Positions 44,958 to 55,180 are shown, numbered from the stretch's first letter. The stretch is DNA of 64,000 bases from Bacillus yapensis (GCF_005280205.1 NZ_SUND01000012.1:62001-126000); one strand, 5' to 3'. Notes: a model not told the origin generated them from the letters alone. Numbers and translations are program-made.

Positions 44958-44994
44958 AAGGCCTTGGGATTATTCCCTGGGTCTTTCTTCTTTT
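44958..44994 (+). terminator. intrinsic terminator of tpx
   Basis: Imperfect stem AAGGCCTTGGGA/TCCCTGGGTCTT with G-T pairs, then CTTCTTTT. Confidence 0.7.
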
Positions 44995-45093
44995 ATGCTT
45001 CCCTTTCTCTAATTCCCTCTAATCGATTCACTCCACTTGTACAAGGTGAATAATCCCGCTAGAATATAAAAATAGAATGAGGAGGAATGTGTA

Positions 45094-46077
45094 GTGAAGA
45101 TATCTCCAGTTGAAGATTTATTTTCAGTGATTAATGATACAGCAATAATTTTACAAGAGGAATTATCCATTACGTTTCTAGAAGCTTTGGCAGAAACAGG
45201 AGAAAATATATTTCAAAATTCCATCCTTCAAGAGGACTTGAGTGAATTAACGGAGAAAAGGTTGAAAAAAAGCTATGAGTCCCTTCAGCTTAACTCGCAT
45301 ACTGCTGAAGAAATTCGCAAATCCTTTCAATTAGCCATCTTAAAAGGCATGAAGGAAAGTGCTCAACCTAACCACCAAATGACTCCAGATGCGGTCGGAT
45401 TACTCGTAGGTTACTTAGTGAATAAATTTGTCACGAAGTCTACCTATCGTTTGTTTGACCCAGCTGTAGGTACGGGAAATCTATTAACAACTGTGATGAA
45501 TCAACAGCTAGAAAAAGAAATTGATGGTATGGGAATCGATATCGATGATTTGTTGATTAAACTGGCGTATGTCAACGCGAATTTACAACAGCACCCAGTC
45601 GAGTTATTTAATCAAGATAGTCTTGAGCCATTGTTTATTGAGCTTGCAGATGCGGTAGTAAGTGACCTTCCCGTTGGATTTTATCCGAATGATGTTCGCG
45701 CGAATGATTTTCAGCTTAAATCTGAAAAAGGTCACTCCTATGCCCACCATTTGTTTATTGAACAAAGTTTAAACTATACAAAACCCGGTGGTTATTTATT
45801 CTTTATTATTCCGAATGGACTTTTTGAAAGTGAAGAAGCACCGAAGCTTCATCAATATTTAAAAGAAACAGCTTATATTCAAGGGATTTTACAGCTTCCA
45901 TTGTCAATGTTCCGCCAGCAAAATGCGGCCAAGAGTATCTTGATTTTGCAAAAAAAGGGCGAGGATGTAAAAGCTCCTAAGCAGGTGTTACTCGTTAATC
46001 TACCTAGTCTTTCAAATGGAGTACAAGTCGAAAGTATTCTTAGTAAAATTGATGTCTGGATGGCTGAGAATAAATAG
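45094..46077 (+). CDS. ytxK: class I SAM-dependent methyltransferase YtxK
   Basis: A 327-aa protein resembling the N6-adenine methylase fold. SAM motif I is FDPAVGTGNLLTTVMNQ; the catalytic loop usually NPPY reads VVSDLPVGFYPND. KGHSYAHHLFIEQSLNYTKP and IIPNGLFES fit type I modification subunits, but no specificity or restriction gene is nearby. In bacilli it is coupled in position to ackA. Substrate unknown. GTG start behind AGGAGG. Confidence 0.88.
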   Translation: MKISPVEDLFSVINDTAIILQEELSITFLEALAETGENIFQNSILQEDLSELTEKRLKKSYESLQLNSHTAEEIRKSFQLAILKGMKESAQPNHQMTPDAVGLLVGYLVNKFVTKSTYRLFDPAVGTGNLLTTVMNQQLEKEIDGMGIDIDDLLIKLAYVNANLQQHPVELFNQDSLEPLFIELADAVVSDLPVGFYPNDVRANDFQLKSEKGHSYAHHLFIEQSLNYTKPGGYLFFIIPNGLFESEEAPKLHQYLKETAYIQGILQLPLSMFRQQNAAKSILILQKKGEDVKAPKQVLLVNLPSLSNGVQVESILSKIDVWMAENK

Positions 46078-46091
46078 TCTCTTAAATAATT

Positions 46092-46117
46092 CCGCTACGT
46101 CAAAGTAGCGGTTTTTT
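46092..46117 (+). terminator. intrinsic terminator of ytxK
   Basis: CCGCTAC/GTAGCGG stem, six-base loop, T6. Confidence 0.9.
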
Positions 46118-46179
46118 AATCCTTAAGATTGTGATATTCTGAACATGTCTTTAAAAATCAGAAAATAATTACTTTGCGC

Positions 46180-46193
46180 TGAAAACGGTAACA
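46180..46193. promoter_or_regulatory. cre site activating ackA
   Basis: TGAAAACGGTAACA fits TGWAANCGNTNWCA at every position. Its centre is about 57 bases before the predicted start of transcription, the distance at which CcpA activates ackA in B. subtilis. Confidence 0.85.
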
Positions 46194-46207
46194 AAATGTC
46201 CTTTGTC

Positions 46208-46236
46208 TTGAATTGTCGATATGACAGTGATTAAAT
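46208..46236 (+). promoter_or_regulatory. ackA promoter
   Basis: TTGAAT, 17 bp, TTAAAT. Confidence 0.65.
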
Positions 46237-46259
46237 GAGAAATTGAGAGATAGAAATTG

Positions 46260-46284
46260 CCTTACTTGAACAAAATAAGTAAGG
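46260..46284 (+). other. hairpin in the ackA leader
   Basis: CCTTACTT/AAGTAAGG, nine-base loop, no T-run; possible mRNA stabiliser. Confidence 0.45.
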
Positions 46285-46327
46285 ATTATCAATACATATT
46301 TTCAGTTAGTCTAAAGGAGCGGAAATC

Positions 46328-47515
46328 ATGGCAAAAGTAATTGCAATTAATGCAGGAAGTTCATCTTTGAAATTCCAATTATTTGAAATGCCTTCTGAAG
46401 ATGTTATTACAAAAGGCTTGATCGAAAGAATTGGCTTAAAGGATTCAATTTTCACTATTTCTGTGAACGGGGAAAAGAAAACAGAAACTACTGATATTCC
46501 GAATCATAGCGTAGCAGTTAAAATGCTACTTGATAAATTAACTACTGAAGGAATCATCAAATCCTTAGATGAAATCGAAGGTATTGGTCATCGTGTGGTT
46601 CACGGTGGAGAAGAATTCGCAGATTCTGTTTTAATTACAGAAGATGTTTTACAAAAGATTGAAGCTCTATCTGAATTAGCACCACTTCATAATCCAGCTA
46701 ACTTAACAGGGATTAAAGCGTTCCAGGAAGTACTTCCAAACGTTCCGGCGGTAGCTGTGTTTGATACTGCGTTCCATCAAACAATGCCAGCGAACTCTTA
46801 CTTATATAGCTTGCCATATGAATATTATGAGAAGTACGGAATTCGTAAGTATGGTTTCCACGGAACTTCACATAAATATGTATCCCAACGTGCAGCGGAA
46901 ATGCTTGGTCGTCCATTAGAGCAGCTGCGTTTACTTTCTTGTCACCTAGGAAACGGTGCAAGTATCGCTGCCATCCAAGGCGGAAAATCAATTGACACAT
47001 CTATGGGCTTCACGCCACTTGCAGGTGTGACAATGGGAACTCGTTCTGGAAATATTGACCCAGCGTTAATTCCTTATATCATGGAAAAAACAAATAAAAC
47101 GGCTGATGAAGTTTTAGATGTATTGAATAAGGAAAGTGGTATGCTTGCGATTTCTGGATTCTCAAGTGATTTAAGAGATATTACGCAAGAAGCCGAAAAA
47201 GGAAATGAGCGTGCTGAACTAGCATTACAAGTATTCGGAGACCGTATCCATAAATACATCGGTTCTTATGCAGCGCGCATGTACGGAGTAGATGCGATTA
47301 TCTTCACAGCTGGTATCGGTGAAAATAGCTCAGCTATTCGTGAAAGAGTTCTTAGAGGTTTAGAATTCATGGGTGTTTATTTTGACCCAGCATTAAACGA
47401 AGTGCATGGAGAAGAAGCGTTTATCAGCTTCCCACATTCTCCTGTAAAAGTATTAGTCATTCCAACAAACGAAGAAGTAATGATTGCTCGTGACGTTGTG
47501 AGATTGGCTCATTAA
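46328..47515 (+). CDS. ackA: acetate kinase
   Basis: A 395-aa enzyme interconverting acetyl phosphate plus ADP and acetate plus ATP; it completes acetate overflow from glycolysis. Signatures: [65 protein letters not shown] and [24 protein letters not shown] lies before ATG. A consensus cre with activation geometry indicates CcpA control. AcsA in the same window runs acetate in the reverse direction. Confidence 0.98.
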   Translation: MAKVIAINAGSSSLKFQLFEMPSEDVITKGLIERIGLKDSIFTISVNGEKKTETTDIPNHSVAVKMLLDKLTTEGIIKSLDEIEGIGHRVVHGGEEFADSVLITEDVLQKIEALSELAPLHNPANLTGIKAFQEVLPNVPAVAVFDTAFHQTMPANSYLYSLPYEYYEKYGIRKYGFHGTSHKYVSQRAAEMLGRPLEQLRLLSCHLGNGASIAAIQGGKSIDTSMGFTPLAGVTMGTRSGNIDPALIPYIMEKTNKTADEVLDVLNKESGMLAISGFSSDLRDITQEAEKGNERAELALQVFGDRIHKYIGSYAARMYGVDAIIFTAGIGENSSAIRERVLRGLEFMGVYFDPALNEVHGEEAFISFPHSPVKVLVIPTNEEVMIARDVVRLAH

Positions 47516-47525
47516 TCATTTTATT

Positions 47526-47574
47526 AAGCAATCTTTTCCTTGCTATGGATTAGCAGGGGAAAGATTGCTTTTTT
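47526..47574 (+). terminator. intrinsic terminator of ackA
   Basis: AGCAATCTTT.../...AAAGATTGCT long stem with a few mismatches, then T6. Confidence 0.85.
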
Positions 47575-47669
47575 GTTTTTAAGAAAATATTTGCAATAAA
47601 GGTATCATTTGTTATAATTAGTGTAAAATTACACTTTTTATTAAAAAAAGAGGGGAGAAATAAAAGAGT

Positions 47670-48173
47670 ATGAAAGTATATAATGTTATTTTTCCAATTT
47701 GGATGCTGCTGTTTTTTCCACCAGTCATTTTTATTGCCTTAGCAGGAAATTTTGTAATTGATTCATTAGTGATTATCGTTTGCTTCTTTTTGTTTAAGCT
47801 AACCAATCAAGGTCTTGGCCTTAAAACGTTCTATAAAAAAAGCATACTAAAAGTGTGGCTGTTCGGATTTTTGGCTGATATTATCGGTGCAGTATTTTTG
47901 TTCTTGGTTTTGATTGTTGGGAGTGGCCTAGGACTTCCTTATGAGATCGAAGCAGGAATCGCCTATGATCCCTTTAGTTCTTCAATGGCTGTAGTTATCA
48001 TCATTATTTCTATGGTAATCACGTCTTTTTTTATCTTTTTATTTAATTATCATTTCACCTTTAGATCACTAATTGTAGAAAAAGCATTGAGGGTAAAAGT
48101 TGCACTTACCATTGTGATCATTACAACACCATGGACTTTTTTATTACCCACGAAGTGGTTCTATCACTACTGA
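47670..48173 (+). CDS. membrane protein of unknown function
   Basis: Not recognised. A 167-aa, strongly hydrophobic protein with about five membrane helices: IFPIWMLLFFPPVIFIALAG, LVIIVCFFLFKL, LADIIGAVFLFLVLIVG, AVVIIIISMVITSFFIFLF and VALTIVIITTPWTFLLP. GGGGAG lies upstream of ATG 47670. A second small membrane gene follows after 40 bases, so the two may be co-transcribed. Nothing comparable comes to mind at this place in B. subtilis. Confidence 0.7.
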   Translation: MKVYNVIFPIWMLLFFPPVIFIALAGNFVIDSLVIIVCFFLFKLTNQGLGLKTFYKKSILKVWLFGFLADIIGAVFLFLVLIVGSGLGLPYEIEAGIAYDPFSSSMAVVIIIISMVITSFFIFLFNYHFTFRSLIVEKALRVKVALTIVIITTPWTFLLPTKWFYHY

Positions 48174-48213
48174 AAGATAGTAATATACTTTAAAACGAAT
48201 ATGGGTGGGCGAA

Positions 48214-48495
48214 ATGAAATTAGTTATATATTTTGGGCTGATGATTATTTCATTATTTGTTTCGATTTTTTTTGGACGGTTTTTACTGAGAAAAACAAAG
48301 AAATTGTGGATTGCGTTCATAATAAGTTTTCTCTTAACCGTTTTTATCCTGGGATTAGGAAGTATTTGGTGGATTTTGACGGAAACAGATGGAATTAGTC
48401 AAGGGCTAGGGGGATTGTACTATTGTATTGCGATGGGTGGAATAGGCATCATCGACCTTATTGTTCTATTGTTGCTAAAAGGTAAATACAAATAG
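48214..48495 (+). CDS. small membrane protein of unknown function
   Basis: Not recognised. About 93 aa with three helices (LVIYFGLMIISLFVSIFFG, LWIAFIISFLLTVFILGLG, CIAMGGIGIIDLIVLLLL). ATG 48214 is preferred over GTG 48205, because GGGTGGG (48203-48209) would serve as ribosome-binding site. Possible partner of the membrane protein just upstream. Confidence 0.6.
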   Translation: MKLVIYFGLMIISLFVSIFFGRFLLRKTKKLWIAFIISFLLTVFILGLGSIWWILTETDGISQGLGGLYYCIAMGGIGIIDLIVLLLLKGKYK

Positions 48496-48614
48496 GCTTC
48501 CGAGTACCTGAGTTAATTGAACGAGATATATGAGGTCTTTCCACATTTTCTTATTCAACTCCTTCATATGCTATACTAAACAGTAGAGTATAGTCCTGCG
48601 AGGAGGATTGTTAA

Positions 48615-49445
48615 ATGTTAACGGATAGAGAAAATAAGCTGTTTTTAGAGATTAAAGATTGGGAGCAAAGTCTTTATAGCTACGAGCCCAATGATTTAGT
48701 TTTGACATATGAAAAATATTTGGAACGTGCTTTTGCACTCTTACCTGAACAAACCCAAGAGGAGTTCTTATCTGTTCTCGATACATGGCTCTTTCATCTG
48801 CATGCTCTAATTCAAGGAAGCAGTCTCCAGCACGATGCAAAAGAACGAATTCTGGCTGCCGGCCGAGTATTTAATGAAGACATTAGCCAACTAGACGATT
48901 TAAAAAACCTATCCATTGATCAGCTTCAATACATAGCCAAACAACAAATCGCTCGCCATCGTTTATATTCATTTGCACAAGGGGGACTTTCAGGTACTGG
49001 TGGGCCACTAGTTCTTGGTGCAGATATACCTGCCATCATTGTGATCAATCTTCGAGTAGTCCAATTAATTGCCATGACTTATGGCTATGAAGTGAATAAT
49101 CCATTTGAAATGATGACTTCGTTGAAGGTTTTTCATGCTGCTACTCTTCCAAAAAGATTACTCGGTCAAGGTTGGGAACAGTTAATGGATGAATTACATG
49201 CTACAGATGAGTTTTATTTTTATGATGGTGAGGATAAACTCACGGATACATCTTGGCTGGAGCAACCCTTAAAACAAATCATTAAAGGGTGGACGATTCT
49301 TTTATTCAAAAATAGAAAGATTCAAGGAATCCCTGTTGTAAGTATGGCACTCGGTGCTGGGATGAACTATCAATTAACGAGAAAAGTAACGGAATTTGCC
49401 CATAATTATTATCAAATGAGATATTTGCTTGAAAAGGAGCAATAG
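48615..49445 (+). CDS. EcsC-family protein
   Basis: A 276-aa protein of the EcsC group. The conserved central part includes SFAQGGLSGTGGPLVLGADI, IIVINLRVVQLIAMTYGYEV and PFEMMTSLKVFHAATLP; VVSMALGAGMNYQLTRKVTE closes it. The Gly-rich stretches probably touch the membrane. EcsC itself belongs to the Ecs ABC transporter locus, but no ecsAB is here, and the biochemical role is unknown. CGAGGAGG precedes ATG; two bases separate its stop from the moaB start. Confidence 0.82.
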   Translation: MLTDRENKLFLEIKDWEQSLYSYEPNDLVLTYEKYLERAFALLPEQTQEEFLSVLDTWLFHLHALIQGSSLQHDAKERILAAGRVFNEDISQLDDLKNLSIDQLQYIAKQQIARHRLYSFAQGGLSGTGGPLVLGADIPAIIVINLRVVQLIAMTYGYEVNNPFEMMTSLKVFHAATLPKRLLGQGWEQLMDELHATDEFYFYDGEDKLTDTSWLEQPLKQIIKGWTILLFKNRKIQGIPVVSMALGAGMNYQLTRKVTEFAHNYYQMRYLLEKEQ

Positions 49446-49447
49446 AC

Positions 49448-49960
49448 GTGAGTACAACAGAACATAAAAAAGAGGCACCCCAGCAAGTCGCTTGTATGGT
49501 TATCACAGTGAGTGATACCCGAACAAAGGAAACGGATAAAAGTGGTCAGACAATGATATCTTTATTAGAGGCTGCCGGTCATGTGATTGGCGACTATGTC
49601 ATTGTGAAGGATGAGAAAGAAGCTATTCGAGAGGCAGTCGTAAAAGGCTGTGAGAATCCCGAAATTGAAGTTGTATTAACCAATGGAGGGACTGGAATAG
49701 CGAAAAGAGATGTTACGATCGAAACCGTTCAAAGCTTGTTTGATAAAGAGATATCTGGCTTCGGTGAACTCTTTCGCATGTTAAGTTATCAAGAAGATAT
49801 CGGCTCGGCCGCAATTTTATCTCGTGCCATAGCAGGTGTTGTGAACGATAAAGCAGTGTTCTCTACCCCTGGTTCTACAGGAGCAGTAAAGCTTGCGATG
49901 AATCGCTTAATTATCCCTGAAATCGGGCATGTCGTGAGAGAATTGAAGAAAGATTTATAA
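49448..49960 (+). CDS. moaB: molybdenum cofactor protein MoaB
   Basis: A 170-aa MogA/MoaB-fold protein; members adenylylate molybdopterin. Typical motifs: VITVSDTRTKETDKSGQTM, VVLTNGGTGIAKRDVTIETV, GFGELFRMLSYQEDIGSAAI and VFSTPGSTGAVKLAMNRLII. GTG start, AAGGAGC upstream inside the end of the EcsC gene. Other moa genes are not in this window. Confidence 0.93.
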   Translation: MSTTEHKKEAPQQVACMVITVSDTRTKETDKSGQTMISLLEAAGHVIGDYVIVKDEKEAIREAVVKGCENPEIEVVLTNGGTGIAKRDVTIETVQSLFDKEISGFGELFRMLSYQEDIGSAAILSRAIAGVVNDKAVFSTPGSTGAVKLAMNRLIIPEIGHVVRELKKDL

Positions 49961-49973
49961 GATTGAACGGAAG

Positions 49974-50008
49974 AGGACAGAGATTGGATTAATCTCTGTC
50001 CTCCTTTA
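49974..50008 (+). terminator. intrinsic terminator of moaB
   Basis: AGGACAGAGATT/AATCTCTGTCCT stem, five-base loop, then CCTTTATTT. Also lies at the end of the convergent small gene. Confidence 0.85.
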
Positions 50009-50014
50009 TTTCCC

Positions 50015-50329
50015 TCATTGATGCATTTTTCCAGAAATATTTTGATTGGTCCGATACCAAAGCCATAAATCATTTATAACCGATGCCAAATCGGCAATTT
50101 CGCTATTTAGTCTACAAGAGCGCACAAAATCGGCTTCGTCTGAAAGTTCATCCTGCTTTTTGTTGATTACTCCCTCTATTTCAGCAATGCGGTCAGGAAT
50201 TCTCCCACGAATGATTTCCCATCGTAATAAAATCGACTGTTGTGTTTCCTCAGAGTACTCGTCCCAATCCAGGTGTAAGCGTGGGATGGCTATTCCTAAT
50301 CTCTCATCATTGATAAAATGTTCACTCAT
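50015..50329 (-). CDS. conserved small protein of unknown function
   Basis: Not recognised with certainty. A 104-aa, acidic, all-helical protein without signal peptide (RLHLDWDEYSEETQQSILLR, RIPDRIAEIEGVINKKQDEL, LNSEIADLASVINDLWLWYR). The start is ATG 50329 behind GGGGG. Similar small proteins occur upstream of argG in bacilli as far as I recall. Divergent from argGH. Confidence 0.7.
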   Translation of the reverse strand: MSEHFINDERLGIAIPRLHLDWDEYSEETQQSILLRWEIIRGRIPDRIAEIEGVINKKQDELSDEADFVRSCRLNSEIADLASVINDLWLWYRTNQNISGKMHQ

Positions 50330-50504
50330 AAAAATGCCCCCAAAGGTAAGTCCCGATTAAACCGGTTGTATTTGCTTTTATTCTACTACACTTAGAAAAT
50401 GCCTTCATCAATTAATTTTTATACAAAATAACGAATAAGTATTGAAAAATGAAAAGAATCTTGTTAAATTGGTAATCAAGGAAAAAGAATAAAAATATAT
50501 CTCA

Positions 50505-50520
50505 ATGAATATTTATTCAT
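50505..50520. promoter_or_regulatory. ARG box (AhrC/ArgR operator) of argGH
   Basis: ATGAATATTTATTCAT is a near-perfect palindrome matching the WNTGAATWWWWATTCANW operator type, 55 bases upstream of argG. TTGTTA at 50461-50466 may be the -35. Confidence 0.75.
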
Positions 50521-50575
50521 ATCTAAAGGAATCTATAAAGCTACAAGTTTAGTACTTAAGGGAGGACATTTTAAA

Positions 50576-51781
50576 ATGGCAAATCAAAAAATCGTGTTAG
50601 CTTACTCTGGAGGTTTAGATACCTCTGTTGCAATTAAATGGTTACAGGAACAAGGATACGCAGTAGTAGCATGCTGCCTGGATGTGGGAGAAGGAAAGGA
50701 CTTAGACTTCATCAAAGAAAAAGCGTTGCAGGTTGGAGCAGTTAGCTCATACGTTCTTGATGTAAAAGAAGAGTTTGCTAATGATTATGCATTAGTTGCA
50801 CTTCAAGCTCATGCACTTTACGAAGGAAAATATCCTTTAGTTTCCGCTCTATCTCGTCCACTTATTGCAAAAAAGCTTGTAGAAGTGGCAGAGAAAGAAG
50901 GAGCAGTCGCGGTTGCTCACGGTTGTACAGGTAAAGGAAACGACCAAGTGAGATTTGAAGTTTCGATCAATGCATTAAATCCTGATTTAAAGGTACTTGC
51001 TCCTGTTCGTGAGTGGAGCTGGTCACGTGAAGAAGAAATTGAATATGCAAAAAATAACGGAATTCCGATTCCAATTAACTTAGATAGCCCATATTCAATT
51101 GACCAAAATTTATGGGGACGCAGCAATGAATGTGGTGTGCTAGAGGATCCTTGGGCAGCTCCACCAGAAGATGCTTATGACTTAACAACTAGCTTAGAAT
51201 ATACACCAGACACACCAGAGTTTGTGGAAATTGAATTTGAGCAAGGCGTTCCAGTTAAAATCAACGGAAAGTCTTACCCTCTTTCTGAATTAATTTTAGA
51301 AATGAATATTATTGCAGGGAAACATGGAGTCGGACGTATCGACCACGTAGAAAATCGTTTAGTAGGGATTAAATCTCGTGAGGTCTATGAATGTCCTGGT
51401 GCAATGACTCTTATTAAAGCCCATAAAGAGCTTGAGGATTTAACACTTGTGAAAGAAGTGGCACATTTTAAACCAGTTATCGAAAAGAAAATCACTGAGG
51501 TTATTTATGAAGCTCTATGGTTCTCTCCGTTAACGTCAGCCCTACTTGCGTTCTTAAAGGATACGCAAAAATATGTGACGGGTACGGTTAGAGTGAAGTT
51601 CTTCAAAGGTCATGCGATTGTTGAAGGAAGAAAGTCTCCTTACTCCTTATATGATGAAAAATTAGCTACGTATACAAAAGAGGATGAGTTTGATCATAGT
51701 GCTGCTGTTGGCTTCATTCAATTATATGGATTACCAACAAAGGTTCAAAGTATGGTGCAAAACAAGAAGGTGACAGTGTGA
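50576..51781 (+). CDS. argG: argininosuccinate synthase
   Basis: A 401-aa ATP-dependent enzyme joining citrulline and aspartate, the seventh step of arginine synthesis. The N-terminal PP-loop is [51 protein letters not shown] and [20 protein letters not shown] are diagnostic. GGGAGGACA lies before ATG. Its stop overlaps the argH GTG by four bases. An ARG box upstream points to repression by arginine through AhrC. Confidence 0.98.
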   Translation: MANQKIVLAYSGGLDTSVAIKWLQEQGYAVVACCLDVGEGKDLDFIKEKALQVGAVSSYVLDVKEEFANDYALVALQAHALYEGKYPLVSALSRPLIAKKLVEVAEKEGAVAVAHGCTGKGNDQVRFEVSINALNPDLKVLAPVREWSWSREEEIEYAKNNGIPIPINLDSPYSIDQNLWGRSNECGVLEDPWAAPPEDAYDLTTSLEYTPDTPEFVEIEFEQGVPVKINGKSYPLSELILEMNIIAGKHGVGRIDHVENRLVGIKSREVYECPGAMTLIKAHKELEDLTLVKEVAHFKPVIEKKITEVIYEALWFSPLTSALLAFLKDTQKYVTGTVRVKFFKGHAIVEGRKSPYSLYDEKLATYTKEDEFDHSAAVGFIQLYGLPTKVQSMVQNKKVTV

Positions 51782-53151
51782 AAAAGCTTTGGGGTGGAAG
51801 ATTCACCAAAACAGCAGAAGAATGGGTAGATGAATTCGGTGCTTCCATCTCATTTGATCAGGAGCTCGTGTTAGAGGATTTGGAAGGAAGCATCGCCCAT
51901 GTGACAATGCTCGGACAATGTGGAATTATTTCCAACGAGGATTCTGAATTAATTAAGAAGGGTTTACTGGCCCTTCAAGAAAAAGCGAATAACAATGAAT
52001 TAGAATATTCTGTGAAGCTAGAAGACATTCATCTTAATTTAGAGAGCAAGCTGACAGACATGATCGGTCCTGTGGGAGGGAAACTTCACACAGGTCGAAG
52101 CCGAAATGACCAGGTTGCAACCGATATGCATCTCTATTTACGTAAACAAACGTCTACAGTCATTCAGCTTATAAATGAAATGCAAAATGCTTTGCTTACA
52201 CAAGCAAAAGCTCACGTTGAGACCATTATGCCAGGATACACGCATTTACAAAGAGCACAGCCAATCTCCTTCGCTCATCATCTCATGGCCTATTTTTGGA
52301 TGCTAGAGCGGGATAAGGAAAGATTCCAAGAATCACAAAAGCGTATCAATGTTTCCCCTTTGGGTGCTGGGGCGTTAGCTGGGACAACTTTCCCGATTGA
52401 TCGTGAATTAACAGCGGAACTTCTTGGTTTCCAAGGGATCTACGAGAATAGCCTGGATGCTGTAAGTGATCGAGATTTTATCTTGGAATTTTTATCTGCG
52501 AGCTCTATGTTGATGATGCATTTGTCGCGCTTAGGTGAAGAAATCATTCTTTGGTCTTCGCAGGAATTTCGTTTTATCGAGTTAGATGATGCTTTTTCCA
52601 CCGGTTCAAGTATCATGCCGCAAAAAAAGAATCCAGATATGGCCGAGTTAATCCGTGGAAAAACGGGTCGAGTGTACGGAAATTTGATGGGACTCCTTAC
52701 CGTCTTAAAAGGGCTTCCTCTTGCTTATAATAAGGACATGCAGGAGGATAAGGAAGGTATGTTTGATACAGTGAAAACTGTAACAGGCTCTCTGAAAATT
52801 TTTGCTGGGATGATTGAGTCGATGAAGGTTAATACAAACCAGATGGAGACTGCAACTAAAAATGATTTTTCGAATGCAACCGAGTTAGCCGACTATTTAT
52901 CTGGAAAAGGAATTCCTTTCCGTGAAAGTCACGAAATTGTGGGTCAGCTTGTATTAACTTGCGTGAAGAAGCAATGCTATTTAGCGGATTTGTCGCTTGA
53001 CGAGTTTAAAGAGGCGCATCCTCTTTTTGAAGCGGATATTTACGAAGTATTAAATCCAGTAACTGCTGTTCAAAGAAGAAATAGTGCAGGTGGAACTGGT
53101 TTTGAGCAAATTAAATTGGCACTACAAAAAGCAGAAGCAAAAATGAACTAG
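51778..53151 (+). CDS. argH: argininosuccinate lyase
   Basis: A 457-aa fumarase/aspartase-superfamily enzyme that splits argininosuccinate into arginine and fumarate. Signature [18 protein letters not shown] contains the catalytic loop; [20 protein letters not shown] and [20 protein letters not shown] are also typical. GTG start overlaps the argG stop, indicating coupled translation. A terminator shared with the opposing stress-protein gene follows. Confidence 0.98.
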   Translation: MKKLWGGRFTKTAEEWVDEFGASISFDQELVLEDLEGSIAHVTMLGQCGIISNEDSELIKKGLLALQEKANNNELEYSVKLEDIHLNLESKLTDMIGPVGGKLHTGRSRNDQVATDMHLYLRKQTSTVIQLINEMQNALLTQAKAHVETIMPGYTHLQRAQPISFAHHLMAYFWMLERDKERFQESQKRINVSPLGAGALAGTTFPIDRELTAELLGFQGIYENSLDAVSDRDFILEFLSASSMLMMHLSRLGEEIILWSSQEFRFIELDDAFSTGSSIMPQKKNPDMAELIRGKTGRVYGNLMGLLTVLKGLPLAYNKDMQEDKEGMFDTVKTVTGSLKIFAGMIESMKVNTNQMETATKNDFSNATELADYLSGKGIPFRESHEIVGQLVLTCVKKQCYLADLSLDEFKEAHPLFEADIYEVLNPVTAVQRRNSAGGTGFEQIKLALQKAEAKMN

Positions 53152-53156
53152 AGAAA

Positions 53157-53190
53157 AAGCACACTGCAAGAAATCTGCAGTGTGCTTATT
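53157..53190. terminator. bidirectional terminator between argH and the universal stress gene
   Basis: AAGCACACTGCA/TGCAGTGTGCTT stem, seven-base loop; T-rich on both sides. Confidence 0.85.
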
Positions 53191-53203
53191 TATATACTAA
53201 AAT

Positions 53204-53653
53204 TTACTCATCTTTTTCTGTTCGTATTATCATCACATCACAGGATGCATAGCGAACAATGTGTTCGGAAACGCTTCCAATCAGGAACCGTTCTACTGCA
53301 TTTAGTCCTGTTGCTCCACAAATAATCAAATCAATATTTTGTTTTTTGGCAATATCTTTTGGAATTCTTACTTTGGGAGATCCATAATCGACAATATAAG
53401 TGACATCTTTTACTCCTGCTTCGAGTGCCAGGTGCTTATAATTCTCCAACAGCTCAGTAGCAAATTGGTCAGCTCTCTCGGCGATTGTTCGATCGTAAGC
53501 TTCAACTGCGGCAAATGTACGTGTATCGATAATATGTGCAAGAAGAATTTTTGCGTCATTTCGTTTAGCAATTTCAATCGATTTCTTAAATGCCCATTCT
53601 GCTTCTGTAGAACCATCAACAGCAACTAGTATGTTCTTATACTTGAGACTCAT
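53204..53653 (-). CDS. universal stress protein (UspA family)
   Basis: A 149-aa Usp-fold protein: NILVAVDGSTEAEWAFKKSI at the start, and the ATP-binding pattern G-2x-G-9x-G(S) in GATGLNAVERFLIGSVSEHI. It therefore belongs to the nucleotide-binding subgroup. AAGGAGGAG lies before ATG 53653; in-frame codons further upstream would put the ribosome-binding site inside the gene. Role unknown beyond stress survival; it is divergent from the small gene at 53762. Confidence 0.92.
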   Translation of the reverse strand: MSLKYKNILVAVDGSTEAEWAFKKSIEIAKRNDAKILLAHIIDTRTFAAVEAYDRTIAERADQFATELLENYKHLALEAGVKDVTYIVDYGSPKVRIPKDIAKKQNIDLIICGATGLNAVERFLIGSVSEHIVRYASCDVMIIRTEKDE

Positions 53654-53761
53654 ATTTATCTCCTCCTTTACCTTAATTATACAACTCCTTTTTATGAATA
53701 TCTGTAACAAATTTTCGAAAAATAATGATGCAGATTAATTTTTTTGAGGGGAGTTGGCAAA

Positions 53762-53923
53762 ATGAAAAAGGATCCGACGAAGGATTTTGTTTATTTTTAT
53801 GATGAGCAAGGGACGGATCAAGTAAGCGAGCAAATCATGAATGCTTACAATAGTGGCGTAATTGATCAACCTGATGGTCAATTTGATATGTCTCAATTCC
53901 CTACTGCTGAAGAAACGGAATAG
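53762..53923 (+). CDS. small acidic protein of unknown function, 53 aa
   Basis: Too short for usual length cut-offs but well supported: GAGGGG seven to eleven bases before ATG 53762, and a strong terminator after the stop. The product begins MKKDPTKDFVYFYDEQGTD and ends QFDMSQFPTAEETE, an acidic soluble protein with two short aromatic patches. It is not recognised. It is alone between the Usp gene (divergent) and ald. Confidence 0.7.
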   Translation: MKKDPTKDFVYFYDEQGTDQVSEQIMNAYNSGVIDQPDGQFDMSQFPTAEETE

Positions 53924-53940
53924 GTTGAAGTAGCAATTTA

Positions 53941-53968
53941 AGAGGTGTGTTTCAGGCACCTCTTTTTC
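53941..53968 (+). terminator. intrinsic terminator of the small acidic protein gene
   Basis: AGAGGTG/CACCTCT stem, nine-base loop, T5. Confidence 0.85.
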
Positions 53969-54052
53969 TATGCCAAAAAATTCTCTTTATTCTTTCTCTA
54001 GTTAGGTGTTATAGTAGAATCGAATTTGACATTTTTTTTGGGAGGGGCAAAC

Positions 54053-55174
54053 ATGCGTATAGGGGTACCAAAAGAGATAAAAAACAATGAAAATCGAGTT
54101 GCTATGACACCAGCTGGTGTTCTTAATTTAGTGAATTTTGGACATGAAGTTTACATAGAAACGGATGCAGGTTTAGGATCTGGATTTACAGATTCTGATT
54201 ATATGAATGCAGGCGCAACAATTGTAAGCACAGCTGAAGAAGCTTGGTCTAAGGAAATGGTGATGAAAGTAAAAGAACCACTTCCATCTGAATACGGTTA
54301 TTTCCGAGAAGGATTGATTTTGTTTACATATTTGCATTTAGCGGCAGAGCCACAATTAACAGAGGCTTTAGTAGAAAATAAGGTTGTTGCAATTGCTTAT
54401 GAAACGGTGCAGCTACCGAATCGTTCATTGCCACTTTTGACACCAATGAGTGAGGTTGCTGGTAGAATGGCAGCTCAGGTTGGTGCGCAATATTTGGAAA
54501 AGGTGAACGGAGGCAAAGGGATATTATTATCAGGTGTACCTGGCGTAAAACGTGCTAAAGTTACAGTTATTGGTGGTGGAGTAGCAGGAACCAATGCTGC
54601 TAAGCTAGCAGTTGGATTAGGTGCAAATGTAACAATTATTGATTTAAACCCAGAACGTCTTCGTCAATTAGATGATATTTTTGGCAGTGATGTAACTACG
54701 CTTATGTCTAACCCTTATAACATTGCCGAAGCGGTTAAGGAATCTGATCTTGTCATTGGGGCAGTTCTTATTCCAGGTGCGAAGGCGCCAAGACTCGTAA
54801 CAGAAGAAATGATTGAATCGATGTCTCCTGGTTCAGTTGTCGTCGATATTGCGATTGACCAAGGTGGAATTTTTGAAACAACAGATAGAATTACAACGCA
54901 TGACAATCCAACTTATAATAAATATGACGTTGTTCATTATGCTGTAGCCAATATGCCTGGAGCAGTTCCTCGTACATCAACGATTGCTTTAACAAATGTG
55001 ACAGTTCCGTATGCACTCGAAATTGCTAATAAAGGATATCGTCTAGCATGCTTGGAAAATGAAAGTCTATTAAAAGGGATTAATGTCCTTAATGGTGTTG
55101 TCACTTATGAAGCTGTAGCTACTTCATTAGATCTAGAATATACACCTGTGAAGAATCTACATGAACAAGAATAA
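54053..55174 (+). CDS. ald: alanine dehydrogenase
   Basis: A 373-aa NAD-dependent enzyme converting L-alanine to pyruvate and ammonia, used for alanine catabolism and important in sporulation. [20 protein letters not shown] opens the protein; [20 protein letters not shown] is the Rossmann loop; [20 protein letters not shown] and [15 protein letters not shown] follow. The ATG at 54053 has GGGAGGGG five bases upstream; an in-frame start at 54026 lies upstream of this ribosome-binding site. Monocistronic. Confidence 0.97.
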   Translation: MRIGVPKEIKNNENRVAMTPAGVLNLVNFGHEVYIETDAGLGSGFTDSDYMNAGATIVSTAEEAWSKEMVMKVKEPLPSEYGYFREGLILFTYLHLAAEPQLTEALVENKVVAIAYETVQLPNRSLPLLTPMSEVAGRMAAQVGAQYLEKVNGGKGILLSGVPGVKRAKVTVIGGGVAGTNAAKLAVGLGANVTIIDLNPERLRQLDDIFGSDVTTLMSNPYNIAEAVKESDLVIGAVLIPGAKAPRLVTEEMIESMSPGSVVVDIAIDQGGIFETTDRITTHDNPTYNKYDVVHYAVANMPGAVPRTSTIALTNVTVPYALEIANKGYRLACLENESLLKGINVLNGVVTYEAVATSLDLEYTPVKNLHEQE

Positions 55175-55180
55175 CTAATT

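Noticed and set aside
45094-46077. ytxK as part of a restriction-modification or defence system
   Set aside because: No specificity subunit, nuclease or mobile-element genes nearby; the gene is a conserved neighbour of ackA in bacilli.
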